Of a stretch of 64,000 nt of DNA, positions 16,731-26,532 are shown one piece after another; position 1 is the first letter of the stretch, and the number at the start of each line of letters is the position of its first letter. A model generated the notes under the pieces. The model saw only the letters and a program-made list of their open reading frames with translations. It was not told where the DNA came from and searched no databases. The stretch is from NCBI RefSeq assembly GCF_003668995.1, contig NZ_CP033068.1:2108001-2172000 (forward strand), given 5' to 3'. The translations under genes and the position numbers were made by a program. This DNA is from Flavobacterium sp. 140616W15 (lineage in GTDB: Bacteria; Bacteroidota; Bacteroidia; Flavobacteriales; Flavobacteriaceae).

Positions 16731-18701
16731 ATGAAGAAAATCTTTTATTTATTATTACTGGTTTTTGCTTTTGCAAAAGTTCAGGCACAGATTATAAATC
16801 CTGTAAAATGGGAAGCTTCAATTGAGAAAAAATCCGACTCTGAATATTTGCTTTCTTTTAAAGGGGCTATCGAATCAGGCTGGCATGTATATTCTCAATT
16901 CACTCCCGAAGATGGTCCGCTACCTGCCGAATTCCTTTTTCATGATAACAAAAACAATTATGAACTTATTGGAAAAGCAACCGAAAGCGAAACGAAACGA
17001 GCCTTTAATGAAATTTTTGGTGTTGACGAAATCTTCTTTTCAGATAAAGCAATTTTTACTCAATTAATCAAACAAATTAATCACGATAAAGAAACGATAC
17101 AAGTAGAACTTTCCTATCAAGTTTGTAAAGAAAATTGCATTAGCGAAACAAAATATTTTGAATTTAATCTTAAAACACTTGTTGCAAAAGAAATTCAAGC
17201 TGCCGATATTGCAAACGAAAAAACAACTAAAACAGCTGTTGCTACTACGGTAGAAAAACAACCAGAATCAAAAGAATCTGATTCTAATCTATATATGATT
17301 TTCTTTATTGCATTCTTATCTGGATTTGCAGCATTGCTTACACCTTGCGTATTCCCAATGATTCCAATGACGGTAAGTTTCTTTACAAAACAAAGTAAAA
17401 CCAAAGCCAAAGGAATCAAAAATGCAATTATATATGGTGTTTCTATCATCTTGATTTATGTCTTCCTTGGAAGCGTAATTACCTTACTATTTGGCGCCGA
17501 TGCTCTAAATGCATTATCTACCAATGTATGGTTTAATATTATTTTCTTTGTCTTGCTAGTTGTATTTGCAGTATCTTTTTTAGGTGCTTTCGAAATTATG
17601 CTTCCAAATTCATGGGCAAATAAAGTTGACCGTCAAGCGGATAAAGGAGGAATATTAGGAATTGTATTCATGGCTTTAGCTCTTGCAATTGTTTCCTTTT
17701 CTTGTACTGGACCAATCATAGGAACTTTACTAGTCGAGGCAGCTTCTAAGGGCGGAATTGCTCCAATTGTAGGAATGCTTGGTTTTTCATCTGCTTTGGC
17801 ATTACCATTTATGTTATTTGCTATGTTCCCAGGATGGTTAAATACATTACCAAAATCTGGTGGATGGTTAAATACTGTAAAAGTATTTTTGGGTTTTCTA
17901 GAACTAGCTTTAGCTTTTAAATTCTTATCTAATGCCGATTTAGTATTGCAATTACATTGGTTCGAAAGAGAAATATTCTTAGCTATTTGGATCGCTATAT
18001 TTGGTACTTTGGCATTCTACTTATTCGGAAAAATAACCTTGCCGCATGACTCTCCTACGTCTTCAATTTCTGTAGGTCGATTGTCTATGGGATTAGTGGT
18101 ATTGGTATTTACAATATATCTTATTCCAGGTTTATGGGGTGCACCTTTAAAACTAATAAGCGGTTTCCCGCCACCAATGACTTATAGCGAATCCCCTTAT
18201 GGTGTAGGAGGCTCAAACAAAAGTGCTGCTGCTGCAATTGCTTTACCAGATGGTGCCCATAAAGGTCCGCATGATATTATAGCTTTTACTGATTATGAAA
18301 AAGGATTGGCTTACGCCAAAAGTGTAAACAAACCTATTCTTTTAGATTTTACAGGATTTGCTTGTGTTAATTGTAGAAAAATGGAGGATTATGTATGGTC
18401 AGATCCACGTATTTTATCAATATTAAATAGTGAAGTCGTATTAATTTCTTTATATGTTGATGATAAAAGAGAATTACCTATCGAAGAACAATATACTTCT
18501 AAGGAAACTGGAAAAAAGATAAAATCAATAGGAAATAAATGGAGTGACTTTCAGATTACCCGTTATAAAGCAAATGCACAACCCTATTATATTGTATTAG
18601 ATACCAATGAGCAAAGTTTAAATAAACCTGCAGGATATACACCAGACATTGTTGAATACGAGCAATGGTTGAAATCTGGAATCGAGGGATTTAAAAAGTA
18701 G
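16731..18701 (+). CDS. dsbD: DsbD-family thiol:disulfide interchange protein
   Basis: Inner-membrane reductant transporter moving electrons from cytoplasmic thioredoxin to periplasmic thiols. An N-terminal periplasmic domain (about 20-150) carries Cys132 and Cys136 (VCKENC). A multi-spanning core (about 188-475) has the paired membrane Cys C206 (TPCVFPMIP) and C325 (SFSCTGP). A C-terminal thioredoxin domain has C545 and C548 (FACVNCRK). All six catalytic Cys are present. It lies 71 bases after TlpA copy 2 and is the natural electron source for both TlpA proteins and the Cys-rich/HMA proteins (inference). Confidence 0.93.
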   Translation: MKKIFYLLLLVFAFAKVQAQIINPVKWEASIEKKSDSEYLLSFKGAIESGWHVYSQFTPEDGPLPAEFLFHDNKNNYELIGKATESETKRAFNEIFGVDEIFFSDKAIFTQLIKQINHDKETIQVELSYQVCKENCISETKYFEFNLKTLVAKEIQAADIANEKTTKTAVATTVEKQPESKESDSNLYMIFFIAFLSGFAALLTPCVFPMIPMTVSFFTKQSKTKAKGIKNAIIYGVSIILIYVFLGSVITLLFGADALNALSTNVWFNIIFFVLLVVFAVSFLGAFEIMLPNSWANKVDRQADKGGILGIVFMALALAIVSFSCTGPIIGTLLVEAASKGGIAPIVGMLGFSSALALPFMLFAMFPGWLNTLPKSGGWLNTVKVFLGFLELALAFKFLSNADLVLQLHWFEREIFLAIWIAIFGTLAFYLFGKITLPHDSPTSSISVGRLSMGLVVLVFTIYLIPGLWGAPLKLISGFPPPMTYSESPYGVGGSNKSAAAAIALPDGAHKGPHDIIAFTDYEKGLAYAKSVNKPILLDFTGFACVNCRKMEDYVWSDPRILSILNSEVVLISLYVDDKRELPIEEQYTSKETGKKIKSIGNKWSDFQITRYKANAQPYYIVLDTNEQSLNKPAGYTPDIVEYEQWLKSGIEGFKK

Positions 18702-19036
18702 TTTCTAGGAAATATTAACCGCAAAGTCCGCAAAGTTTTAAAATCTGTGACTAAAAAAAGGAACGCGGATTAGACGGATTCGCTATCGCGAAAACACGGA
18801 TAAAAACGGATTTTTAAACCTTTAATTTTTTTAATCTGTGGCAGAAAAAGTGCTCAGTACTAATATTCAGTCACAGAACCTTTGATCCTTTGTACCTCAG
18901 TACCTTTGCAACTTAAAAAAGAGGCTGTTCAAATTATTTTGGGCAGCTTTTTTATGATCCATTCAATCTTAAAATTACAAAACATTAAAATTATCCTTAT
19001 TTTATGCATTTGGAGGTTAATCTAGAAATGAAATAG
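18702..19036. repeat. Intergenic stretch with degenerate CTGTGGC / AACCTTTG repeats
   Basis: 18720-18850 carries AATCTGTGAC, GGATTAGACGGATT, CGCTATCGCG and TAATCTGTGGCAGAAAA, related to the units at 8041. 18880-18910 carries AGAACCTTTGATCCTTTG words of the 6856 family. No coding frame is seen. Confidence 0.6.
18914..18954 (+). terminator. Terminator after dsbD
   Basis: GCTG...CAAA pairs with TTTG...CAGC (about 18928-18948), followed by TTTTTTAT. The stem is interrupted by a small internal loop. It lies about 230 bases beyond dsbD. Confidence 0.5.
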
Positions 19037-19044
19037 TAACTTTA
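19037..19044 (+). promoter_or_regulatory. -7 box of response regulator gene, probably leaderless
   Basis: TAACTTTA is a near match to TAnnTTTG and ends 5 bases before the ATG at 19050, so transcription would begin at about the start codon. Confidence 0.45.
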
Positions 19045-19049
19045 GGGCG

Positions 19050-19730
19050 ATGAAAATTTTAATAATAGAAGACGACCAAAGAGTAGCCGAATTAATCCAA
19101 AGAGGGTTAGATGAGCATGGTTTTACACCTACGCTTGCTTACGATGGAATCTCTGGAAAAAAATTAGCCCTTAATAATCAGTATGATTTGATTATTACTG
19201 ACATTGTTTTACCCAAACTTGACGGTTTGGATTTATGCAGAGAAATACGCCAGATAAAGCCCGATTTGCCAATTATAATGCTAACAGCATTGGGTACAAC
19301 AGATGATAAAGTAGAAGGTTTTGATGCCGGTGCCGATGATTATCTGACAAAGCCATTTGAAATGAGAGAACTTTTGGTTCGCATAAGAGCTTTATTAAAA
19401 CGAAGTAATGGAACAATAAATAATACAGGATTCATTTTAAAATATGACAATCTTGAAATGAATTTGCAGACAAAAAATGTAAAGAGAAATGACATCGAAA
19501 TAAATCTTACTCCCAAAGAATTCAAACTTTTAGAGTATATGATCCAAAATTCAGAACGTGTTTTATCTCGAACAGAAATTGCCGAAAAAGTATGGGATAC
19601 TCATTTTGATACTGGAACAAACTTTATCGATGTATATATTAATTACCTGAGGAAAAAAGTTGATAAAGATTTTGATAAAAAGCTTATTCATACCCGATCT
19701 GGAATGGGATTTATTTTGAAAGTAGAATGA
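19050..19730 (+). CDS. OmpR/PhoB-family response regulator
   Basis: The receiver domain (1-115) has acidic D8-D9, phosphoacceptor D51 (LIITDIVLPKLDG), T79 and K101 (YLTKPFE). A winged-helix DNA-binding domain occupies about 130-226 (NLTPKEFKLLEYMIQNSERVLSRTEIAEKVW, TNFIDVYINYLRKKVD, TRSGMGFILKVE). It overlaps the kinase gene by four bases (stop/start overlap), so the two are translationally coupled. Placed after dsbD and the Cys-rich/HMA genes, it may control that module, as CusR-like regulators do for copper genes; this is inference. Confidence 0.93.
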   Translation: MKILIIEDDQRVAELIQRGLDEHGFTPTLAYDGISGKKLALNNQYDLIITDIVLPKLDGLDLCREIRQIKPDLPIIMLTALGTTDDKVEGFDAGADDYLTKPFEMRELLVRIRALLKRSNGTINNTGFILKYDNLEMNLQTKNVKRNDIEINLTPKEFKLLEYMIQNSERVLSRTEIAEKVWDTHFDTGTNFIDVYINYLRKKVDKDFDKKLIHTRSGMGFILKVE

Positions 19731-21111
19731 AAATAAGAACTCGATTAACCCTATTATTTACATTTACAACAGCTACTGTTTTATTAGTATTTGCCATTAT
19801 CATCTTGATTTCTGCAAAGGAAAATAGAGAAAAAGAATTTTATGCATTACTAAAAAAAGAAGCAATTACTAAAGCCAATTTATTTTTTAATGCCAAAGTA
19901 GATAGCAAGACATTACAAAACATTTACAGAAACAATCGAACGACACTAAATGAAGTCGAGGTTGCTATTTATACAACTTCTTTTCAATTGTTATATCATG
20001 ATGCTGTTGATATAGACGTTGTTAAAGAAACAAAACCAATGATTGAAAAAATTGTTCAAAAAGACGAAATACAATTTTATCAAAATGATTGGCAGGTAAT
20101 AGGAATGAAATACAAATTTCAAGGCAAAGAGTACATTATTACAGCAGCTGCCTACGATGAGTTTGGATATATAAAATTAGAAAACTTACTCGAAACCTGT
20201 ATTATTGTTTTTATCGTATCTATTTTGCTTCTTTTTATTGTAGGGCGATTTTTTTCTAAGAAAGCTTTCGAACCTATTGTTGAAATGACAGATAAAGCAA
20301 AAACTATTTCTGCTACAAATCTCCACTTACGACTATATACTAACGAAAGTAAAGATGAAGTTTCTGAATTAGCAACTACTTTTAACAAAATGCTAAATCG
20401 TTTAGAAAACTCCTTTGATTCTCAAAAGCAATTTGTTTCTAATATTTCTCACGAATTACGTACACCACTTTCTGCTATTATAACTGAGTTAGAACTCTCC
20501 ACCAATAAAGAACGTAATAATGACGAATATAAAGTTGTTATTCTTAATACGTTACAGGATGCAAAAAAACTAGCAAAACTATCTAATAGCTTACTCGATT
20601 TTGCCAAAGCTAATTACGATCCTTCAGAGATTGCTTTTAAACAAGTTCGCATTGACGAAATTTTATTAGATGCTAGACAGCAGGTGCAAAAATCAAATCC
20701 AAATTATAATGTTGCCATACATTTTGAAAATGATTTTGAAGATGATGAGCAAATAACTGTCAATGGAAATGAATATTTATTAAAGGTCTCGTTTGTAAAC
20801 TTACTTGAAAATGGATGTAAGTTTTCAGAGAACAACCAAAGTAAGGTTGTTATATCACTAAAAAAGAAAAGATTATTTTACAATTTACTGATAACGGCAT
20901 CGGTATTTTAGAAGAAGATTTAAAACACATTTTCAAACCATTCTATCGAGGACTGAATAAAATATATGCCGATGGAAATGGTATTGGATTGTCTTTAACT
21001 CAAAAAATTATTTTACTTCACAAAGGGACTATTTCTGTTACATCTGATAAAAATTCGGGTACAATATTTACTGTTGAACTTTATCACGGTATAAAAAACA
21101 CCCTCGATTAA
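19727..21111 (+). CDS. Sensor histidine kinase, broken by an apparent -1 frameshift
   Basis: Two membrane segments (about 8-30 and 155-173) bracket a periplasmic sensor; HAMP follows, then HisKA with H242 (ISHELRTPLSA) and an N box (FVNLLENGCKFSEN). Read in one frame, the protein stops at 20911 after 394 residues, before the G boxes. The missing ATPase part (FTDNGIGI, FKPFYRG, GNGIGLSL) continues in the -1 frame to the stop at 21109-21111. The switch point is the A6 run 20860-20865, in phase as A AAA AAG. One extra A, or -1 slippage, restores about 461 residues. An assembly homopolymer error is the leading explanation; a real truncation or programmed shift cannot be excluded. Confidence 0.85.
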
Positions 21112-21132
21112 TTAAGTTTATTTTTATAAAAA

Positions 21133-21190
21133 AAGGTATTAAGAAAACAAAAATCTAACTTTTAGTTTTCTTAATACCTTATTATTTTTA
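21133..21190. terminator. Strong bidirectional terminator between convergent genes
   Basis: AAGGTATTAAGAAAAC (21133-21148) pairs perfectly over 16 bases with 21165-21180. A-rich sequence lies before and ATTATTTTTA after, so it can serve the kinase on the plus strand and the PepSY gene on the minus strand. Confidence 0.85.
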
Positions 21191-21214
21191 GCATTCTTGT
21201 TTAGAATAACGAAA

Positions 21215-22592
21215 CTAATATGACATTTCTTCTTCTAACTTTTTAGGAGCAAGTATTGCCTTTGTAGCTACTTTGGGCTTAGGAGTTGTTCCTTTTTTAC
21301 TAAACTTTTGTTTTCCCCACCAAATTAAAAATCCAGTAATTGGCAAACTTGCAGAAATTAAACTCGCAAAAAAAGCTAAAATTTTCCCTGTAATCCCTAG
21401 CACTGCACCTACATGAATATCATAATTCATTCGGCGAATTTTATCAGGAACACTTGCTTCTTCGTATTTTCCTGAAAATGGGGTTTTGATTGTAATGTCT
21501 TTGAGTGATTGTTGATCGAAACTATAACGGTCCATATTATAGAAAGTATGGCTTTTTTATAAACAAAAGCTCCAATAGGGTCTGATGGTTTTTCGGGCAT
21601 TGATATTAAAATACCAGCTGCCTGAGGGCTTTCTTTTATTAATTTTAGCATTACTTTATCTATTGTAGAAACATGAAAATCTTTAACATTTGTTGTATCC
21701 GACTTAGGAGATTCTCTGTTTTCTACTAACGGCTTCCCTCCTGAGGTTACCCAATATAATGATTTACTAAACCAGCCAAAACTCCAAACTAAACCTGTAA
21801 GAGAAATGACCAATAAAAAAATCATACTATAAAAACCAAGTACATTATGCATATCATAATTTACACGTTTAAAACTAGCTGACCATTTTATTTTAAAACT
21901 CTTATCTCTAATCGATTTAATCCATTTTGTTGGCCACCATAAAACCATTCCTGTAATTAAAATTACCACAAAAATTAAAATTGCAACTCCTATAATAGGA
22001 CGGCCAATGTCATAAGGCAACCATAAAGCACGGTGTCCGTTAAGCATGAATCTAAAAAAATCGGGGTCTTCTCTAGAAATAGCTTTAACATTAAGAACTT
22101 GGCCTGTATAAGGATTCATATACACATTAAAGGTAGTGCCACTTCGTCTTTTTTTACGTTTTGGTTCTTTATCTTTAGGCTTGTCATTTGATGTTAAATT
22201 ACTCGTATTTGCTTGTTTTTTCTCTTTTTTAGCTTCTTCTTCCTTACCTTTATTGTCTTCTTTCTTTTCTTTTTTAGCTACAAAATAACCAACAATTGCT
22301 GCTTCATCTTTATCTCCAAAAGTAACACTTGTGGCTTTTTTGCCTTTCATTTCTTTATCAGCAATACTTATAAGTTGCGATGGCAATAAATACGCTTTAT
22401 CCTGAGGAGTAACAAAACGCCAATCCTCCATAAAATCTTTTATTTCATGCTCAAAAACATACATACAGCCAGTAAGACTTACAATAACGACAATGATACC
22501 AGATCCTAATCCTAACCATAAATGCAGCCATGCCACGGCGCGTTTGAAAAATGATTTTTTACTTTTTTTCTTTTTTGAGTAGAAGTTGACAT
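21215..22592 (-). CDS. PepSY-associated TM protein (PiuB/ferric-reductase-like), two frameshifts
   Basis: Multi-spanning inner-membrane protein of the PepSY_TM family linked to siderophore-iron reduction. It shows AWLHLWLGLGSGIIVVIVSLTG, a long Lys/Glu-rich insert, LNGHRALWLP, TGMVLWWP and NYDMHNVLGFY. The main frame covers 21549-22536 and begins only at a GTG. The N-terminus (MSTSTQ then Lys-rich) lies in another frame from the ATG at 22592, the break falling in the poly-A runs 22555-22576. The C-terminus (FYNMDRYSFDQQ, NYDIHVGAVLGITG, ITGFLIWWGKQ) is in the -1 frame after the A6 run 21553-21558. Adding one A at each place gives about 459 residues. Confidence 0.82.
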
Positions 22593-22704
22593 GTTTTTAA
22601 AATCTATAAAAATTAAGTAGCAAGAACCATAAAGGCTCTAAAAGTAAGGGCAACAAAAAATAATGTCCTAAAATGCAAATCTATAAATTTACTTTTATTT
22701 AATA

Positions 22705-22721
22705 AGACTAATTATAAATAA
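22705..22721. promoter_or_regulatory. Putative iron-regulatory site upstream of PepSY gene
   Basis: AGACTAATTATAAATAA occurs identically here and at 26467-26483, before the TonB receptor of the same locus. Sharing of a 17-mer by two iron-type genes suggests a Fur-like operator (inference). Confidence 0.5.
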
Positions 22722-22762
22722 GTTTTTTTTTATACTAGAACAGCATCACCTAAATTTATATT

Positions 22763-22793
22763 AAAAGGCCATTTCAAATTGAAATGGCCTTTT
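22763..22793 (-). terminator. Terminator of DUF4374/TonB operon
   Basis: AAAAGGCCATTTC (22763-22775) and GAAATGGCCTTTT (22781-22793) pair perfectly over 13 bases just after the DUF4374 stop, with T-rich sequence on the minus strand. Confidence 0.82.
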
Positions 22794-22801
22794 AAATCAA
22801 T

Positions 22802-24034
22802 TTAATATTTTAATTTAGCGATAGCAGTAATATCTCCTCCTTCTACTTTCATTCCTCTAGTAGCCACTCCGGTAGCCCCATTGATTGTATAAATCCAATT
22901 GCCATCAGGCGTATTGATTCCTAGTATAATAGAATTATTATCTTCAGTAGTAATATTATAACTAGTCGTAGTCGAATTAATTTTAGCAGGTGCACTAGTT
23001 ACCCAGGTAAAAGTTTGATTGTACACATCTGCAACAGCCAATTTAGGTACTCCGCTATCTTTACCAATATCTCCATACATTTGTAACAATACTTTTCCTT
23101 TACCAATATAACTACTTGAAGATATTTTATGTCCACCAGATTTTTCCTGTACATTAAAGAAATATGACTGATCAAATTCTGTAGTTCCTTTTTTAATTTT
23201 TAAAACCGCAGATGGCTTAGTAGAAGTTATAACACTATTACTTGTTGCCGCTGCACTCGAAAAGCCATATGCATCTCCTTTTTCGTCCTGAATTAATCCA
23301 TTTGAAAAATAACTTCCTAAATAACTTGTACGATTGTCTTTGATAACTTTTTCTAATTTTAATTCCGGATAGTTATATACAGCGACCCATGTACTATCAG
23401 GGTATTTAGTTCCAAAAGTGTCTACTCCATCTCCTTTAATACTCATATAAGGCATATATACCTTATCGCCTACCTGTGTTGCCCATGTATAATGTGCTCT
23501 TTCTCCGTTTTTAGCAACTTTTTTTATATCTTGCTGTGCTCCGCCCACTATAAGCGAAGATGTTGCATCAATTCTATACATAGATGCAATAGATGACGCG
23601 CCACTTCTTGGTATTTTTATCGTTAAAATTTCTTTGTTTACTGCCGCAAAAACCTGTACTGTTTCTGCTTGAAAGTTAGAAGTTTTAGCCAATTTACCCT
23701 CAGCAGTCAATGCATAAGTAGTAACAGCTCCAGGATTTCCCTGTCCATAAAGTAAGCTGAAAAATTTATTCTGATTGGTAATATAAAAACGATACGAACC
23801 ATCTTGCTCTAATCCGTTACCAGTAGTTGTAATAGATCCTTTAGAAATATCATCTGCAGTCAATAAATAATCTGCAATTCCTTCTGCTCCTGTGGTTGCT
23901 GTAATAATATATTTTGTTTTTTCTGTTCCTGTGCTTGGAGCTCCACCATCTGGAGAATCAGAATCACTGCTACAAGAGAATGATGTAAAAGCTATTAGAG
24001 CTGCAAATATTGCTAATGTGCTACTTTTTTTCAT
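22802..24034 (-). CDS. DUF4374-family lipoprotein
   Basis: The lipoprotein signal ends FTSFSCSSDSD. The mature 390 residues have repeated beta-propeller-like strands (KYIITATTGAEGIADYLLTADDI, STWVAVYNYPELKLEKVIKD, IILGINTPDGNWIYTINGATG) typical of DUF4374. The family is commonly encoded beside siderophore-type TonB receptors and PepSY proteins in Bacteroidota, as here. Its biochemical role is not established. It follows the receptor gene by 25 bases and ends at a strong terminator, so the two form one operon. Confidence 0.85.
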   Translation of the reverse strand: MKKSSTLAIFAALIAFTSFSCSSDSDSPDGGAPSTGTEKTKYIITATTGAEGIADYLLTADDISKGSITTTGNGLEQDGSYRFYITNQNKFFSLLYGQGNPGAVTTYALTAEGKLAKTSNFQAETVQVFAAVNKEILTIKIPRSGASSIASMYRIDATSSLIVGGAQQDIKKVAKNGERAHYTWATQVGDKVYMPYMSIKGDGVDTFGTKYPDSTWVAVYNYPELKLEKVIKDNRTSYLGSYFSNGLIQDEKGDAYGFSSAAATSNSVITSTKPSAVLKIKKGTTEFDQSYFFNVQEKSGGHKISSSSYIGKGKVLLQMYGDIGKDSGVPKLAVADVYNQTFTWVTSAPAKINSTTTSYNITTEDNNSIILGINTPDGNWIYTINGATGVATRGMKVEGGDITAIAKLKY

Positions 24035-24059
24035 GATAATTATTGTTTGATTTATTAAA

Positions 24060-26456
24060 TTATTTATTTGATTTGGTAAAGAAATACCTGAATTTTATAT
24101 TGAAAGCACGACTTGGCTTCTGCAATGAAAAATTATCATACAGTTTATTGTCTAATACATTTTTACATTCTAAAGCAATATTGTATTTACCATCTGCAAA
24201 AGTGTATACTGCATTTAAATCATGATTAAATTGTTGCGGTATATCTAATTTACCATTCTTAGTACCTTGACTTGGCCATGATAAATAATAAGTGTGTACA
24301 TATAAAAAGTTATAACCAATAGATAAATTATTTCCTTTTTTTATAAAATCGTAAAAGAAAACAGAGGCATCGGCGTTACCAAAAAGATAAGGAATGTTAG
24401 GAACTCTGTCTTTATAATAAGCAGATTCAACATTTTTACCTGGCTCATATTGTGTCATATTACGAATGTTTTGGTACGTCATATTCACACCTGCAGTAAA
24501 TCTATTTTTATACGAATATCGTACCTCACCATCTATACCAAAATTAGTTACTCCTTTTTGGTTAACGTTAGTAATCATTGTTTGATTTAAATTCATTTCA
24601 GAACGAATAAAATCTGTTGCATCACGATATAAAAAATTCACATCAAACGTCATTGCATTAACTTTCTTAAAACTAGTTTGATAACTTAATCCAAGATTAA
24701 AATTATTACTCGTTTCTGGCTTAAGGCCACTATTTCCAGCCACATTATCATTAACATTCCCGAATAATTCATCAGGAGTTGGCAATCTGTAGCTTTTTTC
24801 ATAAGATCCCTTTATCTGTAAATTCTGTTTTAAGTAATAACTGCTTGCCGCTCCATATCCGACCAGGTTTTTATTATCTGCATGCTCTATATATGCAATA
24901 TCTCCCCAATTCCCAGAAGGGTTATAACTCTCGGAATAGGTATTTCTCAAAGAATAATTTTTAATAAATACAGAAGTGCTCCATTTTTCGTTATAATCAA
25001 ATTTATAACCTGCTCCTAAAATATTTTTTTGTGATTTTTTAGGCTGTTTATATAGTAATGATTCTGGAACTAACTCATCACTTTCCTTACGATTAAAAGT
25101 ATTAAACGTATTATTCAACATAAACGAATGTCTTTCGCCTAATGCATAGGTAAAATTTGCCGTAGCTATTCCATTATTGTTTTTGAACTTACGTAACGTA
25201 CGTCCACGTTCTCCTCCTAAACCAGGCATTACTATATAATCTCCAAACCAGTTATATCTTCGAAAAACGGTATCAATATTTTGTTCTTCTCCAAAATTAA
25301 AATTACCTGTAACACTAGCATCTAGCCCTTTTGTAAAGAAATCTTTAACCTGATATTTTAAAGTTGGCATCAAGATATTCCCTTTACCGTACACTTGTCC
25401 AAATACACTAGTCATTCGGGCACCAGTCTGAATATCTGCTCTATTCTCGCCAGCTGTAAAACCAAATAATAACTTATCTGCATATTTTTTTCCCGTTATA
25501 CCTACATTCAGTATCACAGTTTCATTACGATATTTATCATGAAATCTTCTTACACGTGCATCTGGAAAATAGGCACCCGTATTTAAATCTGCTGCTTCTA
25601 CATTTACCCAATAATTATTATCTGAGTAATTCTGGAAAGCATTTATTTCAGTAGTAAAACCACTCTTGGCAGTATAGCCTGCATTTATAGTGGAACGGTG
25701 TGTATTAAATGATCCAAAAGAATAAGAAGCATCAAGATAGGTACGTGGTTTAGAATTTGTAACAATATTAATAGCTCCACCAAGTGCATCACCTCCTAAC
25801 CAAATAGGCACAACTCCTTTGTAAACCTCAATTCTATCTGCAAGATTTACTGGAATATTATTAAGCTGAAACGATGAACCAAAATTATCCATCGGTACTC
25901 CATCAATAAAAAGTTTTATCTGGTTGCCCGAAAATCCGTTAATAGAAAGCTGTGATTTAGAACCTACTCCACCTGATTCACGAACACGAACACCAGAAAC
26001 TCTATCTAATGCATGCGATAAATCTAGTGTAGAATTATGGAGCTTTTTAGCATCAATGGCAGTTACACTATACGATTGCTTATTTACTTTTTCGGTTTGG
26101 GTACGTCCCATCACCGTTATATTCTCTAATTCGTTTAATTCGCTTTGTAAACGAACTGAGAAAATTATTTCGTTTATCCCCTTAACTTCAATATTTTTCT
26201 TTGAAGTTGTAAAGCCAATTGCAGAAACTTTTAAAATGTAATTTCCTGCTTTAACATTCTTAAAATTATATTTTCCGTTTTCATCGGACATAATTATAAA
26301 ATCTGTTTTTTCAAGACTTACTGTTGCGAACGGAATACTTTGTCCTGAATCCTCCGTAACCTGACCTGATACTACTATCCCTTTATTTTGTTGGGCTGAC
26401 AAAAAAGATGATATTAAAAAAAATACACTGAGAAATGAAATTTTATGAGTTGACAT
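24060..26456 (-). CDS. TonB-dependent siderophore-type receptor
   Basis: Outer-membrane importer. Signal peptide MSTHKISFLSVFFLISSFLSAQ, CarboxypepD_reg-like domain (about 25-110, VSGQVTEDSGQSIPFATVSLEK), plug (about 125-235: YSVTAIDAKKLHNSTLDLSHALDRV cut short, RVRESGGVGSK, LFIDGVPMDNFG, RIEVYKGVVPIWLGGDALGGAIN), then a 22-strand-type barrel ending in FFTKSNK. The frame opens at 26600, but residues before the ATG at 26456 precede the signal and cross the regulatory region. It lacks the SusC signature and has no SusD partner, favouring a siderophore or metal-chelate ligand, in line with DUF4374 and PepSY neighbours. Confidence 0.9.
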   Translation of the reverse strand: MSTHKISFLSVFFLISSFLSAQQNKGIVVSGQVTEDSGQSIPFATVSLEKTDFIIMSDENGKYNFKNVKAGNYILKVSAIGFTTSKKNIEVKGINEIIFSVRLQSELNELENITVMGRTQTEKVNKQSYSVTAIDAKKLHNSTLDLSHALDRVSGVRVRESGGVGSKSQLSINGFSGNQIKLFIDGVPMDNFGSSFQLNNIPVNLADRIEVYKGVVPIWLGGDALGGAINIVTNSKPRTYLDASYSFGSFNTHRSTINAGYTAKSGFTTEINAFQNYSDNNYWVNVEAADLNTGAYFPDARVRRFHDKYRNETVILNVGITGKKYADKLLFGFTAGENRADIQTGARMTSVFGQVYGKGNILMPTLKYQVKDFFTKGLDASVTGNFNFGEEQNIDTVFRRYNWFGDYIVMPGLGGERGRTLRKFKNNNGIATANFTYALGERHSFMLNNTFNTFNRKESDELVPESLLYKQPKKSQKNILGAGYKFDYNEKWSTSVFIKNYSLRNTYSESYNPSGNWGDIAYIEHADNKNLVGYGAASSYYLKQNLQIKGSYEKSYRLPTPDELFGNVNDNVAGNSGLKPETSNNFNLGLSYQTSFKKVNAMTFDVNFLYRDATDFIRSEMNLNQTMITNVNQKGVTNFGIDGEVRYSYKNRFTAGVNMTYQNIRNMTQYEPGKNVESAYYKDRVPNIPYLFGNADASVFFYDFIKKGNNLSIGYNFLYVHTYYLSWPSQGTKNGKLDIPQQFNHDLNAVYTFADGKYNIALECKNVLDNKLYDNFSLQKPSRAFNIKFRYFFTKSNK

Positions 26457-26466
26457 ATTTTTATTT

Positions 26467-26483
26467 AGACTAATTATAAATAA
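26467..26483. promoter_or_regulatory. Putative iron-regulatory site upstream of TonB receptor
   Basis: AGACTAATTATAAATAA, identical to 22705-22721, lies 11 bases before the receptor ATG and would overlap its transcription start. Confidence 0.5.
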
Positions 26484-26532
26484 CTTTGTCGCAAAAGTAC
26501 CAACACTCATCCTATTAATTATAGGGAAAAAC

